Source: Antedon mediterranea (lineage: Eukaryota > Echinodermata > Crinoidea > Comatulida > Antedonidae). From it: a stretch of 64,000 nucleotides of DNA. The translations under genes were made by a program, and so were the position numbers. Under the pieces are notes generated by a model, which was given only the letters and a program-made list of their open reading frames with translations, was not told the DNA's origin and ran no database searches. Of the stretch, positions 55,180 through 64,000 are shown in pieces. How positions within the stretch are numbered: position 1 is the stretch's first letter; each line of letters begins with the position of its first letter. The stretch covers positions 7,722,922 to 7,786,921 of the forward strand of contig NC_092678.1 in NCBI RefSeq assembly GCF_964355755.1, read 5' to 3'.

Positions 55180-55601
55180 TTATTCTCTCATTATCACACG
55201 ATTAGCTAAGGTTAGTGGAACACTTGAACTACAAGCGACCCTAACATCACTTGTTTTCAACATAGCTCTGTTTTCTCGTCTGATTCTATTTATATTTGGC
55301 CGCGTCTTGTTCTTCAAGAAGCCCGCGTTGCCAACTTTGTGAACGCCGACTAACGGATCGTGTCCACTTAAGGTAACCAGATCACCTTGCCTATTGCTAA
55401 TGAAAGTACCACTATGCAGAATAATTTCGGGTGAGACGCAGGCACTGTGCGGGCGTTGCGGTACGGGTGACACGGGCGTGACGACACTGTCTTTTCGGCA
55501 CGGGCACATCCTGACGGCTTCTTCATCTAGATCCAATTTCAGACCATTACCACTGCCGCACAAGGTACAAGTGTGGGCCCATGTGCCATTTATAGCGTTG
55601 C
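55180..55601 (-). CDS. Terminal exon of an unrecognised gene
   Basis: 422 nt after acceptor TCATCACAG (AG at 55602-55603), phase 1, ending in TAA. It encodes 139 residues. Near the start, WAHTCTLCGSG and 14 residues later CPC form a Cys/His cluster (H-x-C-x2-C ... C-x-C) that could bind zinc. Then a Pro/Ser/Val-rich part, and a basic stretch KNKTRPNINRIRRENR near the end. GC content is clearly higher than in the surrounding DNA and the frame is clean, which supports a real exon. Upstream exons were not identified. Same strand as the TTLL gene. Confidence 0.55.
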
Positions 55602-55731
55602 CTGTGATGAAATGTGTGAAGGCGATTAGTTATTAGCATGCGAAAATGAAAGTTTGTTTAAAGTGAAGACAGATTGGAAATACAGTGTGTGAAAGCTATG
55701 CAACAAAAAATGAATGATAACGAAAAAAAGT

Positions 55732-55850
55732 AAAGCTTCTTTCCCACATGTAACACATGCGCAAAGGAACTTTTGACCAATCACAAACGACAGTTCGAAT
55801 GATCAGTGCCTTGTAATTAACTGTGTTGCGTTCTAATGTGGAAAAGTGTA
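55732..55850. mobile_element. Diverged MITE related to the TTGGTTCCC family
   Basis: Ends AAAGCTTCTTTCCCACATGT and, at right, TTCTAATGTGGAAAAGTGTA form an imperfect inverted pair. Internal TTTTGACCAATCACAA and TGTGTTGCGTTCTA are shared with the copy at 56074-56256. Confidence 0.55.
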
Positions 55851-55956
55851 AGGTATAATGTAATTAAATGATCATAAATAAAAGCCTAGGGTAAAAAGTA
55901 TTGACAAATTTAGGAAAGCATGCAATTGGTGCTTTTAACTGAACTGGATAGAGACT

Positions 55957-56062
55957 ATGTCCGTCTATGCTTAGTTATTTACCCAGATAAGGAGTAGGTT
56001 TCATGGGCACTTATGTAGGAAGAACCAACTTACTCGGGTAAATAACTAAGTATGAACGGCCT
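55957..56062. mobile_element. Short inverted-repeat element
   Basis: The arms TATGCTTAGTTATTTACCC and GGGTAAATAACTAAGTATG are inverted copies about 40 bp apart. Total about 106 bp. No second copy seen. Confidence 0.6.
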
Positions 56063-56073
56063 GTATAATTAGT

Positions 56074-56256
56074 AAAGCGTGGTTCCCACTAGCGACGCAA
56101 CATAACGACGTAACGCAACGCAAGTGAATTGACCAATCACAAGCGATGGCTTATTCGCTTGTGATTGCTAACTGTCTATAACTTCGCTTGTCATTGGTTA
56201 AAACGCTTGTGTTGCGTTTTACGTTCTAGCGTTACGTTCTAGTGGGAACCAAGCTT
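56074..56256. mobile_element. MITE of the TTGGTTCCCACTAG family, copy 2
   Basis: Ends AGCGTGGTTCCCACTAGCG and TCTAGTGGGAACCAAGCT, flanked by TAA on both sides, which suggests a 3-bp PIF/Harbinger-type duplication. Internal inverted pairs include CGCTTGTGATT / AATCACAAGCG. Confidence 0.78.
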
Positions 56257-56647
56257 AAGTGTTTAACAAACAGCATGAGGTAAGTGTTTAACATACAGCG
56301 TGAGTCATGATTGCTATCTCGGTGTGGGCTGCTTGAACGTGTAGCTTGGATCGACGTATGTGAAGCTGATGCTAATATTAAAACAAACGGAAAAGCATGA
56401 AACTAAACTATAAGCAACAATCTGAACTTAATTAAAACTCATAAAAAAAAACACCATTTAAAAAAAAATGGAGAATCTATATTTATAGAGAGATCTGTAT
56501 CTTGTTTTACACATTACAAAAAGCAACTTTAGAATATTATACATAATATACACTTACAGTGGCAAAAATAAATGAATATAAATATCATAAAAGGATGCAT
56601 TTTAATACATTAGAGTAAGGTTTTCAGTACACCATGTGATCATTTAA

Positions 56648-56984
56648 AGATGTATTGTCTCCCTGAAAAATAATGTTTTAATTTATTTTTTGTTGAATAT
56701 GCCATTTTAATGTCACATAATAGTTATTCAGTTTGACCAAAAATTGGATCTAAACAAAATTTATTTACCTGAAAAAACTATAATTTAAAGCAAAAATGGT
56801 CAAATTGGCTGCCAGCCAATGGATTTTTGGTTGAATTTAACCATTTAATACGTTATTTTATAAGTGAGAACATTTTTTTTCCTATGGATGGAAGTGATTA
56901 ACTTTATTAAAACTACAAAATCACCTATTCAAAGTCTGATTTAATTAATCTTCATTTTTCATGTTTTTGGGGGACAATACATCT
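56648..56984. mobile_element. Complete MITE flanked by TTAA, second copy
   Basis: 337 bp, ends AGATGTATTGTCTCCC and GGGGGACAATACATCT, with TTAA at 56644-56647 and 56985-56988. Colinear with 5805-6131. This copy is not next to an EGF exon, which shows the family is mobile in its own right. Confidence 0.8.
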
Positions 56985-56989
56985 TTAAC

Positions 56990-59292
56990 AATATACACAA
57001 ACAAAGGTTTCAGTATTAACAAAAATAGGCAAGTTTGTTTGATTAACACACAGTTTTTGTAAGTAAAACAAAGTAAAAAACAAATAACTTTTCATAAACT
57101 GGATAACATAATTAGTACCAGGCCTAGTAGCAATGGCATGGCAGAAAGCACAGTATAAATGATGTTATAGTTTATATTTTTAAAAGTAAAATAATATATT
57201 GCACATAAATGAAAGACACAGTTAGCAACAATATTGATAGAGAGACAGTACTAAAAGGTTATATAAACTGAACAATACACAACTTCAAAGGATGAGTATT
57301 TGCATGGGAAAGATTGATATAGGTTACTGCTAGTATTATATCTGGGATAGTAATACTATGAAACATTATCTAAAAGGGTCCTACAAAAAAACGAAGCTAC
57401 AGCTTTTTTATGTAGGATCCTTGTTATCAGTTGTATTGCAATTATGATGTAATTGATGACTAAATAAATGTTGAATAAATTGAATTGAATTGTAAATATC
57501 ATTATTGTTATGATTCTATGATAACAAAGAAGATTAAATACCATTGCCAATACAAAATAGGAATACACATGGTGCGATAACGAAACTGTAGTTCCGGGGG
57601 AATTTCCAGATAACTCGGTAATTAATCGTTCTAATTCTGGATTTAGAAAGTTGATCCGGCACATTGGCAGGGTACACACCAGCCATTCGGGACTGTGTAG
57701 TTTGTTTTCAAGTATGCAAAGGATTTCATGAGAATTATATGTAAATCATGCAACTGTATTTTTGTACAGTGGTGTTTTTGCAAACAAATGGATGTTCCAT
57801 TTCATGTCGCCAGCAGCATGTTCCGGATGCTTAAAAATGTTGTAAACACAACCATAAATTGATGAGAGATAAATTTACACAATATTAATTTTAGCAGCAT
57901 GTAAAAAGAAAATATATATTATTAACTACATTCATATGTGTCCCGTTTAAATCATACCGTGAATTTGTGTATCATGTGATTGTATAATCTTTGAATGTAA
58001 ATTCAAAAAGCAATGAAAGCACTCAGAAACTGAGTGAAGTACTTGGCAAAATATTGCCACAAAAGCTGCATGTTGATATGTCTGCCCATGTTAAAAGAAT
58101 AACAAATTCTTTTTTTTTTGTTATTTATGAAGTTATTAATGAACCAATTTTCTTCAATAAACATGTTCTGTAATAAGTATATACATATTTACACCGAAAA
58201 TGATGACTTGAAAATGTTAACAAACAAACATACAAAGAGAATGTTGCCTATTAATAAATCCATGCAATACAGTGTTGCTACTAAAAAGACATGTAAAATA
58301 TTGACCAAAGTGAAAAAGAATATTAAAAAAGACACATTTAACCACAACAAACCATACAATTGGCATATTCAATTGGGAACTTTTGAATATTCAAAATGGA
58401 AATGTTAATAAGCACAACTTTCACTATCCAACAAGAAAACAGTACTCAATGGAAAGTCCCCAATCAGATACGCCAAATGCAAAAGAAATTACAAACAAAA
58501 TAGAACAATCAGTTACAAGGAAAACTAACCTGGGTTGCTGCTAAATGTTCTATGAAAAGCATGAATTAAGGAATATTGTCACATAAATAGAATAGTTTTG
58601 AATATGGTGATTGAAGAATAATGTTACAAAAATAGTTTTGAATAATGATTACATATGGCAAACTCAGTCATGCATGACACTATCATTACATGGTGCAGAC
58701 CTTATAGACTATCTCAGAAAACCATAATAACAACATATCATTTTAAAAAATGATTCTAAAAAATACTGTAAATGCAAAACTAAAAATTTATAATCATAAT
58801 TATTAACATTCACCCTTTGTTAAAAATGGGTAAATAATGTTTTTGTGAAAGACAGTTATTTCTCCCAATACCAGACTCTCTAATTATGGAAATGGAAACA
58901 CTTGAAAATCAGAATTTGTTTGAGGTTCAAAAGGTTCCAAATTCCTGTGTACCTTTTTTAAAACACATGTAGCATACAACTTGTCTGGTAAACAAGACAT
59001 ACAGCATTAGGCCACCTGTCTGGTATTGAAAGAGTTGCAAAGAGATCATGTCAACATTATTCTACTGCAGTTTACTACATTTTTATACTGCAGTAACAAA
59101 TAATTTTAGTTTATTTCATAGACGTTTTATAGACGGTTATAAGGCCACTGCAATAAGCAGTATCATTAACCTTCACCCTCCCCTCACAAAAAAAAAAAAA
59201 TTGGCTAAATAATTGCATAAACAGGTTAAAGAGTAAAAAAAAACGTAGTTACTGTAGTAACTGCAGTAGAATAATTTTGATGGAGTGCGAAA
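56990..59292. other. Non-coding 3' flank of the TTLL-like gene
   Basis: 57368-57495 looks like a plus-strand LINE 3' end: an inverted pair GGTCCTACA / TGTAGGATCC, AATAAATGTTGAATAAA and an (AATTG)n tail. A related hairpin is at 34413-34470. Frames at 57356 (minus) and 57991-58408 (plus) show no motif I recognise. No supported gene. Confidence 0.4.
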
Positions 59293-59931
59293 CTACGTTG
59301 AGTAAACAGTAACGCCATTTGGACCTGTGCTTATAAAATGGTTCTTATCGACAGAATGATGTTGGTATTTTACTCTATAATTATTCCCATTTGGGTGTAT
59401 ATTACGTACAGACTTTAACCGATTTAAATTGGAAGTTGTGATTAACTTTTTAGGCATAGGAAATTGATAAGATCCGATATTTGGAATTTCTGTGACGCCT
59501 TCTTCTACGGTGCTATTAAAGACGGTATAAGCTTTGACAACCTTTTTCTTCTTTTTCTTTGGTTTTATATTGGCTAGAGCACCATGTGAACTTAACCTTA
59601 AGTCTAATTTGGAATTCTCTTCTAGTTCAATGTCACTGCCAACAACATCTGATGACTGTATATTAATATTTGTACCTGTAAGTTTCTTTTGTACTTCTTC
59701 TAAACTTGTGTTAGATTTGCTACCATCTGCTCCCTTAGCTTCTCTGCCCTCTTTAATTGATTTTGCTTTATTTACAAGTCTTGTTCGTTCAGCATGTAAC
59801 TTTGTGTCCATAGTTCGAGGACCGAACATGTTTGGTGTACTCTTTTGCCGAGTAAGGTAACTTGGTTTTTTGATTGTGGCTCCTTCTACTGATAAATTCA
59901 TTCCTATATAAGGTGGTGCAGCCCCTTGTGC
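59293..59931 (-). CDS. TTLL3: TTLL3/8-like gene, last exon (C-terminal tail)
   Basis: 639 nt after acceptor GTATCTGTAG (AG at 59932-59933), phase 0, ending in a stop at 59293. It encodes 212 residues that follow the catalytic domain. Features: KKPSYLTRQKSTPNMFGPR, an acidic/basic mixed region, a lysine run (KPKKKKKKVVKAYTVF) and IPNIGSYQFPMPKK. Low-complexity and probably disordered, as expected for the variable C-tail of TTLL glycylases. The lysine run could contact the acidic tubulin tail or act as a localisation signal; this is inference. Confidence 0.85.
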   Translation of the reverse strand, partial: AQGAAPPYIGMNLSVEGATIKKPSYLTRQKSTPNMFGPRTMDTKLHAERTRLVNKAKSIKEGREAKGADGSKSNTSLEEVQKKLTGTNINIQSSDVVGSDIELEENSKLDLRLSSHGALANIKPKKKKKKVVKAYTVFNSTVEEGVTEIPNIGSYQFPMPKKLITTSNLNRLKSVRNIHPNGNNYRVKYQHHSVDKNHFISTGPNGVTVYST

Positions 59932-60432
59932 CTACAGATACAAAAATAACAAATTATTACTGTATTCTGTTGTAAGAAGTCAGTTCAGCCTAACAGGTTT
60001 GAGCCTGTCCTTCAGATGGAATGTAAAGAACTTTGTACACTATTTGAAAAGAGTTTGTCTCCCAAATTATTACTATGTTATTATGTAAGATCAGTTCAGC
60101 CTCAACAGGCCTGTCTATGAATTGTATCTTTAAGCAAGATGCTTTATTATCATTGCCTCATCCTTCTGATGGGATGTAAAGCTGTGTACATTCAGTGCAT
60201 GTGAAAGAACTTGGTACATTATTCAAAAAGTGTAGGGGATCATCTCCTGGTGTACTGATCTGGTAGGCTTTGCATTGCTGGCTGCATTGGACCATAGAGG
60301 GCCTCATACAAATTTAAGCTTGAGGATGACAATAAATACCTTTACCTTTAATAAAGCACACAAAAAGGAAAACAATAGTGAAATTTGCTTTATATGACTA
60401 GGGTTTTGAAAATAAAAATGATTTTGGTGTAC

Positions 60433-60645
60433 CTGTTTGTATGCCAGTTCAAAGTGTCCTGTGTCACAGGTCTTGTCCTGCCTCCTGTCCAAGACAATCT
60501 TCATGGTGTCCTCAATGACATCAAAGCACATCTGCTCTGTGATCTTTGTCGTTGCACCCATTGCAGGACTAGAGTTGATCTCAATCAACCACGGTTTGAA
60601 GTCTTCTGTTAACATAAAGTCTGCACCATACACCTCAAATGAGTG
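60433..60645 (-). CDS. TTLL3: TTLL3/8-like gene, ATP/Mg-binding exon
   Basis: 213 nt, AG at 60646-60647, GT at 60431-60432, phase 0 to 0. Encodes EVYGADFMLTEDFKPWLIEI then NSSPAMGATTKITEQM and DRRQDKTCDTGHFELAYKQ. The E-x-N of WLIEIN is the metal-binding pair of the ATP-grasp fold, and DTG-x-FEL-x-Y-K/RQ is typical of TTLL3/TTLL8 monoglycylases, which add the first glycine to tubulin in cilia. Confidence 0.93.
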
Positions 60646-60756
60646 CTGTTGGAAGAAGAAAAAAGATTTATGCTACAATACTTAATAGTTTGATTCTACT
60701 ATGCTTTTTGGGCTAAATTACATGATTTAATGTTTTCTATATAGTAGAAGCCTTCA

Positions 60757-60998
60757 TTGGGACACCCCCAATTTAAGAGACATACCTATTCAGGCAACAC
60801 TCCTATTCTGGGGATACTCCTATTCATGGGATACTCCTATTCAAGGGACATTCCTATTCTGAGGATACTCCTATTCAAGGGACATTCCTATTCTGAGGAT
60901 ACTCCTATTCAGTGGATACTCCTATTCAGGGGACACTCCTATTTAGAGGACATCCCTATTAGGAAAACTCCTACTCAGAGGACACTCCTTTTAAAGAG
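60757..60998. repeat. 17-bp minisatellite in a TTLL intron
   Basis: About 13 imperfect units of TACTCCTATTCAGGGGA, alternating with CATTCCTATTCTGAGGA-type units. It ends about 13 bp from the donor of the exon at 61012. Confidence 0.92.
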
Positions 60999-61011
60999 TC
61001 ATCTTACAAAC

Positions 61012-61234
61012 CTTTCGTGGCTCAACAATATCTTGGGCGCAAAGTAAGGCATCAATAATGGCTCTTTTCATGCCAGGATAAACCAGATCCATCCAGACGT
61101 TGCCACAATCTCTCCCTTCTAAGTACTCGCAGAATTGAGCACTGGTCCACATGTTGTCGTCTGGCAGCTCAGTAGAACGGGTTGGATTGTTGCTGTAATG
61201 CTTTTGCACGGATTGGTTAGAAAGATGAATGGCC
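61012..61234 (-). CDS. TTLL3: TTLL3/8-like gene, TTL-domain exon
   Basis: 223 nt, AG at 61235-61236, GT at 61010-61011, phase 2 in and 0 out. Encodes AIHLSNQSVQKHYSNNPTRS, ELPDDNMWTSAQFCEYL and VYPGMKRAIIDALLCAQDIV. HLSN-x-S-(V/I)QKH and LPPDNMW-S-x2-F are hallmarks of TTLL3/8. Confidence 0.93.
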
Positions 61235-61419
61235 CTATTAAAAATAAATTACAACATTAACTATAATTGCACTATCATATAATATATCCATGTTTGAGTA
61301 TAATTCCTACCCCTGGATCTGTTCACTTTGAGACAAAGCGATATTTCTAAAGGCAACACTGAGTATAATACTGCTCTCTGATTTTCATCAAACGTTGTAC
61401 TCGGGTATACTCTGGTTAT

Positions 61420-61690
61420 AATAATGATAATATCTTCGTTTTATAGAGTGCCTAATGTTGTGAAACCTCTAAGCATTGTACATACAGTATTACCCTAATC
61501 ATTTTTGGATCAAACACGTATGGAAACATATTCCCATAATGAAGTAAGTAATCAGCACAAAGTCTTGACTTTACCAGGTACCCATTTGTACACCTGGGTA
61601 AAGTAAAGTGTCTTGCCTATAGGATACAAGCAATGCTGGATTCAAACCCACAATCTTACGATTAGTAATCAAACGTATAACACACTTACA
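61420..61690 (-). mobile_element. tRNA-derived SINE in a TTLL intron
   Basis: The minus strand has a B-box-like GGGTTTGAATCCAGC, then GGCAAGACACTTTAC and CCCAGGTGTACAAATGGGTA followed by CCTGG, then AATGCTTAGAG ... GGCACTCTATAAA and an (ATT)-rich tail. This body-and-tail order is familiar from widespread animal SINEs. Confidence 0.7.
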
Positions 61691-61718
61691 GTACTTAATT
61701 ACACGAGCAAGTACTTAC

Positions 61719-61959
61719 GTATCAAAATCATCTAGTGTATACGGCTGTGTACAAAATCTCAAATAGCAGTCTTTATAAAACCAAATAGTCAATGCGTTCC
61801 AATCTGTTACTAAAAACCATTGACGAATATCGAACTTTGTATTATAAACCAAGAGAGGGCGCTCTATATATTTCTGAACAACCCATTTTCCTTCCTTCTG
61901 GACCATAGGGTTGCCTACAAGTTTTACGATGTCTTCTAGTCGGTTCATACACATTATTC
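61719..61959 (-). CDS. TTLL3: TTLL3/8-like gene, central TTL exon
   Basis: 241 nt, AG at 61960-61961, GT at 61717-61718, phase 1 in and 2 out. Encodes [55 protein letters not shown] and [16 protein letters not shown]-x-PLL and the D-x-R-x-W-x-LV strand line the ATP site of the TTL domain. Confidence 0.95.
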
Positions 61960-62421
61960 CTAAGAAAATATAAACAGAAATTAACATTTACCGTATTGTC
62001 CATTTCAAATTATCAATGATTCCTGCATGTACACAACGCAATGATGTAAGCACAAGTGACAGTTCAGATAACCAATTATGTCATGATTGTTCAAATTACC
62101 TTAGGGCCAGAATATGCAACCTATACACATACTATTCAGAAACTGTGTGGGCAGTATGTGAAGTCAATGTGCAAATTGCGAACTTTGTGCCATTTTCTGC
62201 ACGGACATGTCCATGATGCATAAAAATTGCGCATATTTTATGAATTGTTCAAAAATGTTATAATACGTTGACAATTTTAGTATGCACTGTCCCGCAAATC
62301 GCTATGCACAATACATACATTGCATCCAGATCAGTAAAAGACTTATTTGCTGCAACGGGCTGACTTTAATAACATGGATACTGAATTCTACACATGATAT
62401 TAAATGTCTTTATTACTGTAC

Positions 62422-62570
62422 CTCTTCCCCTTGATTTTGCTCCAGGTTTTATTATCCATACGTTTTTTACACCATCTAGGTCCAGCTGTGGTAAGTGTGG
62501 TTTAAGACGGTTCACAAGATCCTGGCTGTAATCAACATACGTTGCTGACTTGCATATACTACCGCCTTCA
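62422..62570 (-). CDS. TTLL3: TTLL3/8-like gene, exon with the IIKPGAKSRGRG loop
   Basis: 149 nt, AG at 62571-62572, GT at 62420-62421, phase 2 in and 1 out. Encodes the helix YVDYSQDLVNRLKPHLPQL and then KNVWIIKPGAKSRGRG, the ATP-binding lysine and glycine-rich loop of TTLL enzymes. Confidence 0.93.
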
Positions 62571-62572
62571 CT

Positions 62573-63009
62573 GTTATAAAAGGATTGATACTAATAGTTA
62601 TTAAAAAAAAAAAATATGATTAGAAAGAAGACTTCAAAGGTGTTTTATGCTTTTAAATTTTTGATTACTTTTCTTTGAACAATTAGTACAATTCTGTATT
62701 AGAAATTACTAGTTTGACTAATAGTACTAATTACAAAGCAAACAATTGCACAACCAGCCAAAACTCAGAAAATGTTTTATGTATTCATGAGCACTTGAAA
62801 ATGAAAATCTCAAGTTATTCCCTCTTGTATTGAAAAATTTAAAAACTATTTTTAAAATGTGTGGAAAAACAGGCTTAAAGATCTGTCTAGACTATCAAAT
62901 TTAATGTGACAAAAATGTGATGTGCTCATATATGGACATGATGATGTCATAACTAACATATTTGGGCACATTTTTTTGTTACATAAAGTTTGATAGTGTA
63001 GACAGACCT
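62573..63009. other. TTLL intron, no other feature
   Basis: AT-rich. No repeat copy was recognised except the MITE that follows at 63012. Confidence 0.5.
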
Positions 63010-63011
63010 TA

Positions 63012-63220
63012 AAGTTTGGTTCCCACTAGCGACGTAATGTAATGCAATCAACGCAACGTAAGCAAATGCCCTTCTAATAATTGTGTTTGCCCCCGCCTGC
63101 GTGAAATCAAACCTGCGATGTTTGCAGCACTATTGCGTTGTCGGTTCCCATTTGTAATTACGCAATACAACACTTTGTGTCAATACATCGCCGCATTGCG
63201 TTCTATTGGGAACCATGCTT
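63012..63220. mobile_element. MITE of the TTGGTTCCCACTAG family, copy 3
   Basis: Ends AAGTTTGGTTCCCACTAGCG and TTCTATTGGGAACCATGCTT, about 209 bp, with internal CGTAATGTAATGCAATCAAC. It lies inside a TTLL intron and is the most diverged of the clear copies. Confidence 0.72.
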
Positions 63221-63349
63221 TAGTCTTCAAAGTAGCTACAGCTAAATGGCTAGGCAACCTGATAGGTTTACATTGATAATTCAATGGGTTGTTTACTTCT
63301 ACAACGTAGCCATGAAGTGCACACATAGGAAACATTGCAGCATACTTAC

Positions 63350-63548
63350 AATATTAATTGATAGTACTGTTGTATAAAATCGTCCCATTGTTGGGCTGTG
63401 AATAATGGAGGGGTGTCTAGTGGAATATCAATATCACTATGCTCTCGTTCTTCTAAAAACATGTCCACAATCTTACAGCTCATTTCTATCAGCGAAGGCG
63501 GTAAAACTTTCTTTGTTTTCTTCGTTTTTGCTTTTACAGGTGATTGTA
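63350..63548 (-). CDS. TTLL3: TTLL3/8-like gene, upstream exon
   Basis: 199 nt, AG at 63549-63550, GT at 63348-63349, phase 1 in and 2 out. It starts with a basic stretch (KAKTKKTKKVLPP), then VDMFLEEREHSDIDIP and FTAQQWDDFIQQYYQLI, a pre-catalytic region typical of TTLL3/8 before the ATP loop. Confidence 0.85.
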
Positions 63549-63836
63549 CTACAAATAAACAAATACTTTTTCGTCAAATATTTCTCATTTAACAAATGGA
63601 AATTGAGAAAGTATGGTCATTGGAAAAAAAGAAGTGGAAGCTTGGTGATGGGTAATAACAGAGATATTTGTAAAGGGAAGGAGAGGCAGAATGGAATGGA
63701 TAGTGGTCTGACTGAACCCAACAAGCTGCTTTCAATAGGAATATCTATGGTCTAAGAACTATGGCAAATAAACAGAATTGATAGTTCTAGCAGGTAAATC
63801 ATGAAACAAATACGGAAGCGTCAACTATGGGCTTAC

Positions 63837-64000
63837 CTGAAGTTGATACTTTAGTTTCGTCATTTGGTGCTGGTGGGCAAGGCGTCGCAGCATTTGATTG
63901 ACAGTTCTCATCTAACGACGTATCATCTAAATTAGTTTCACAATTTTCTACGACCCATTTTAGGATACTTATTGCAGCAGTTAATCTATAATCGTCTAAA
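63837..64000 (-). CDS. TTLL3: TTLL3/8-like gene, partial exon at the window edge
   Basis: At least 164 nt up to the window end. Donor GTAAGC (GT at 63835-63836), phase 1 out, matching the next exon. Encodes DYRLTAAISILKWVVENC and then an acidic Asp/Asn/Pro-rich linker ending DETKVSTS. RLTAA-x2-LLKW-type sequence precedes the catalytic core in this family. The 5' part of the gene lies outside the window. Confidence 0.85.

Noticed and set aside
57356-57679. A minus-strand 107-codon ORF starting MCTLPMCRINF
   Set aside because: It runs through a LINE-like 3' tail and an AT-rich stretch. No motif could be tied to a family and two frames look equally plausible.
59534-59860. A plus-strand 108-codon ORF with a phenylalanine run
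   Set aside because: Antisense to the last TTLL exon; the run comes from the lysine codons of the real frame.
60757-61047. A 96-codon plus-strand ORF over the minisatellite
   Set aside because: The frame stays open only because a 17-bp repeat without stops is repeated. It runs antisense into a TTLL exon.

Overview
The window is eukaryotic, AT-rich and intron-bearing, with a very high load of retroelements and small inverted-repeat transposons. I read it as a marine invertebrate, most likely a deuterostome such as an echinoderm. The reasons are the mix of BEL/Pao, Ty3/gypsy, DIRS-type, CR1/L2-like and Penelope-like debris, a 2'-5'-oligoadenylate-synthase-like gene, a tandem pair of intronless class A receptors, a TTLL3/8-type tubulin ligase, and the abundant palindrome TAGGCCTA. 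The species cannot be fixed from the sequence alone.

1-31 kb: a repeat-rich block. Hidden in it are five short minus-strand exons (2604-2717, 6302-6415, 10355-10468, 11176-11289, 24538-24651). Each is exactly 114 bp, has intact AG/GT splice borders and phase 1 at both ends, and encodes one complete six-cysteine EGF-like module. Homologous intron sequence surrounds each one, so this looks like an exon array built by segmental duplication inside a large extracellular-protein gene and later broken up by transposons. Those insertions are a nearly intact BEL/Pao element (16485-22858), Ty3/gypsy pol fragments (1-900, 3018-4064, 11880-14690), a DIRS/Ngaro tyrosine recombinase fragment (4535-5580), a Penelope-like tail with a hammerhead-like core (7275-7490), many LINE fragments, and a 605-bp TTAA-flanked element (23789-24393).

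31-34.7 kb: a 3.3-kb element with long inverted ends rich in the word ATCGGTCGCG, carrying a nested LINE fragment and a nested 670-bp inverted-repeat element.

34.7-43 kb: two intronless, paralogous plus-strand class A GPCR genes (37081-37962 and 41930-42889). Between them lie two short MITEs of one family, a tRNA-derived SINE and a 114-bp satellite split by a retroelement.

44.7-52.6 kb: a minus-strand OAS-like gene. Four exons (51925-51765, 47441-47174, 46080-45696, 44912-44753) join with matching phases, and there is a possible extra 5' exon (52617-52503). Its nucleotidyltransferase acidic residues look partly replaced, suggesting a pseudoenzyme. A 945-bp Mutator-like element with a 9-bp target duplication sits in its first long intron.

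53-59 kb: mostly non-coding, with MITEs, a dispersed repeat, a degenerate retroelement fragment and one minus-strand terminal exon of an unrecognised gene (55601-55180).

59.3-64 kb: the 3' eight exons of a minus-strand TTLL3/8-like gene, with fully consistent phases, continuing beyond the right edge. A 17-bp minisatellite and a tRNA-derived SINE lie in its introns.
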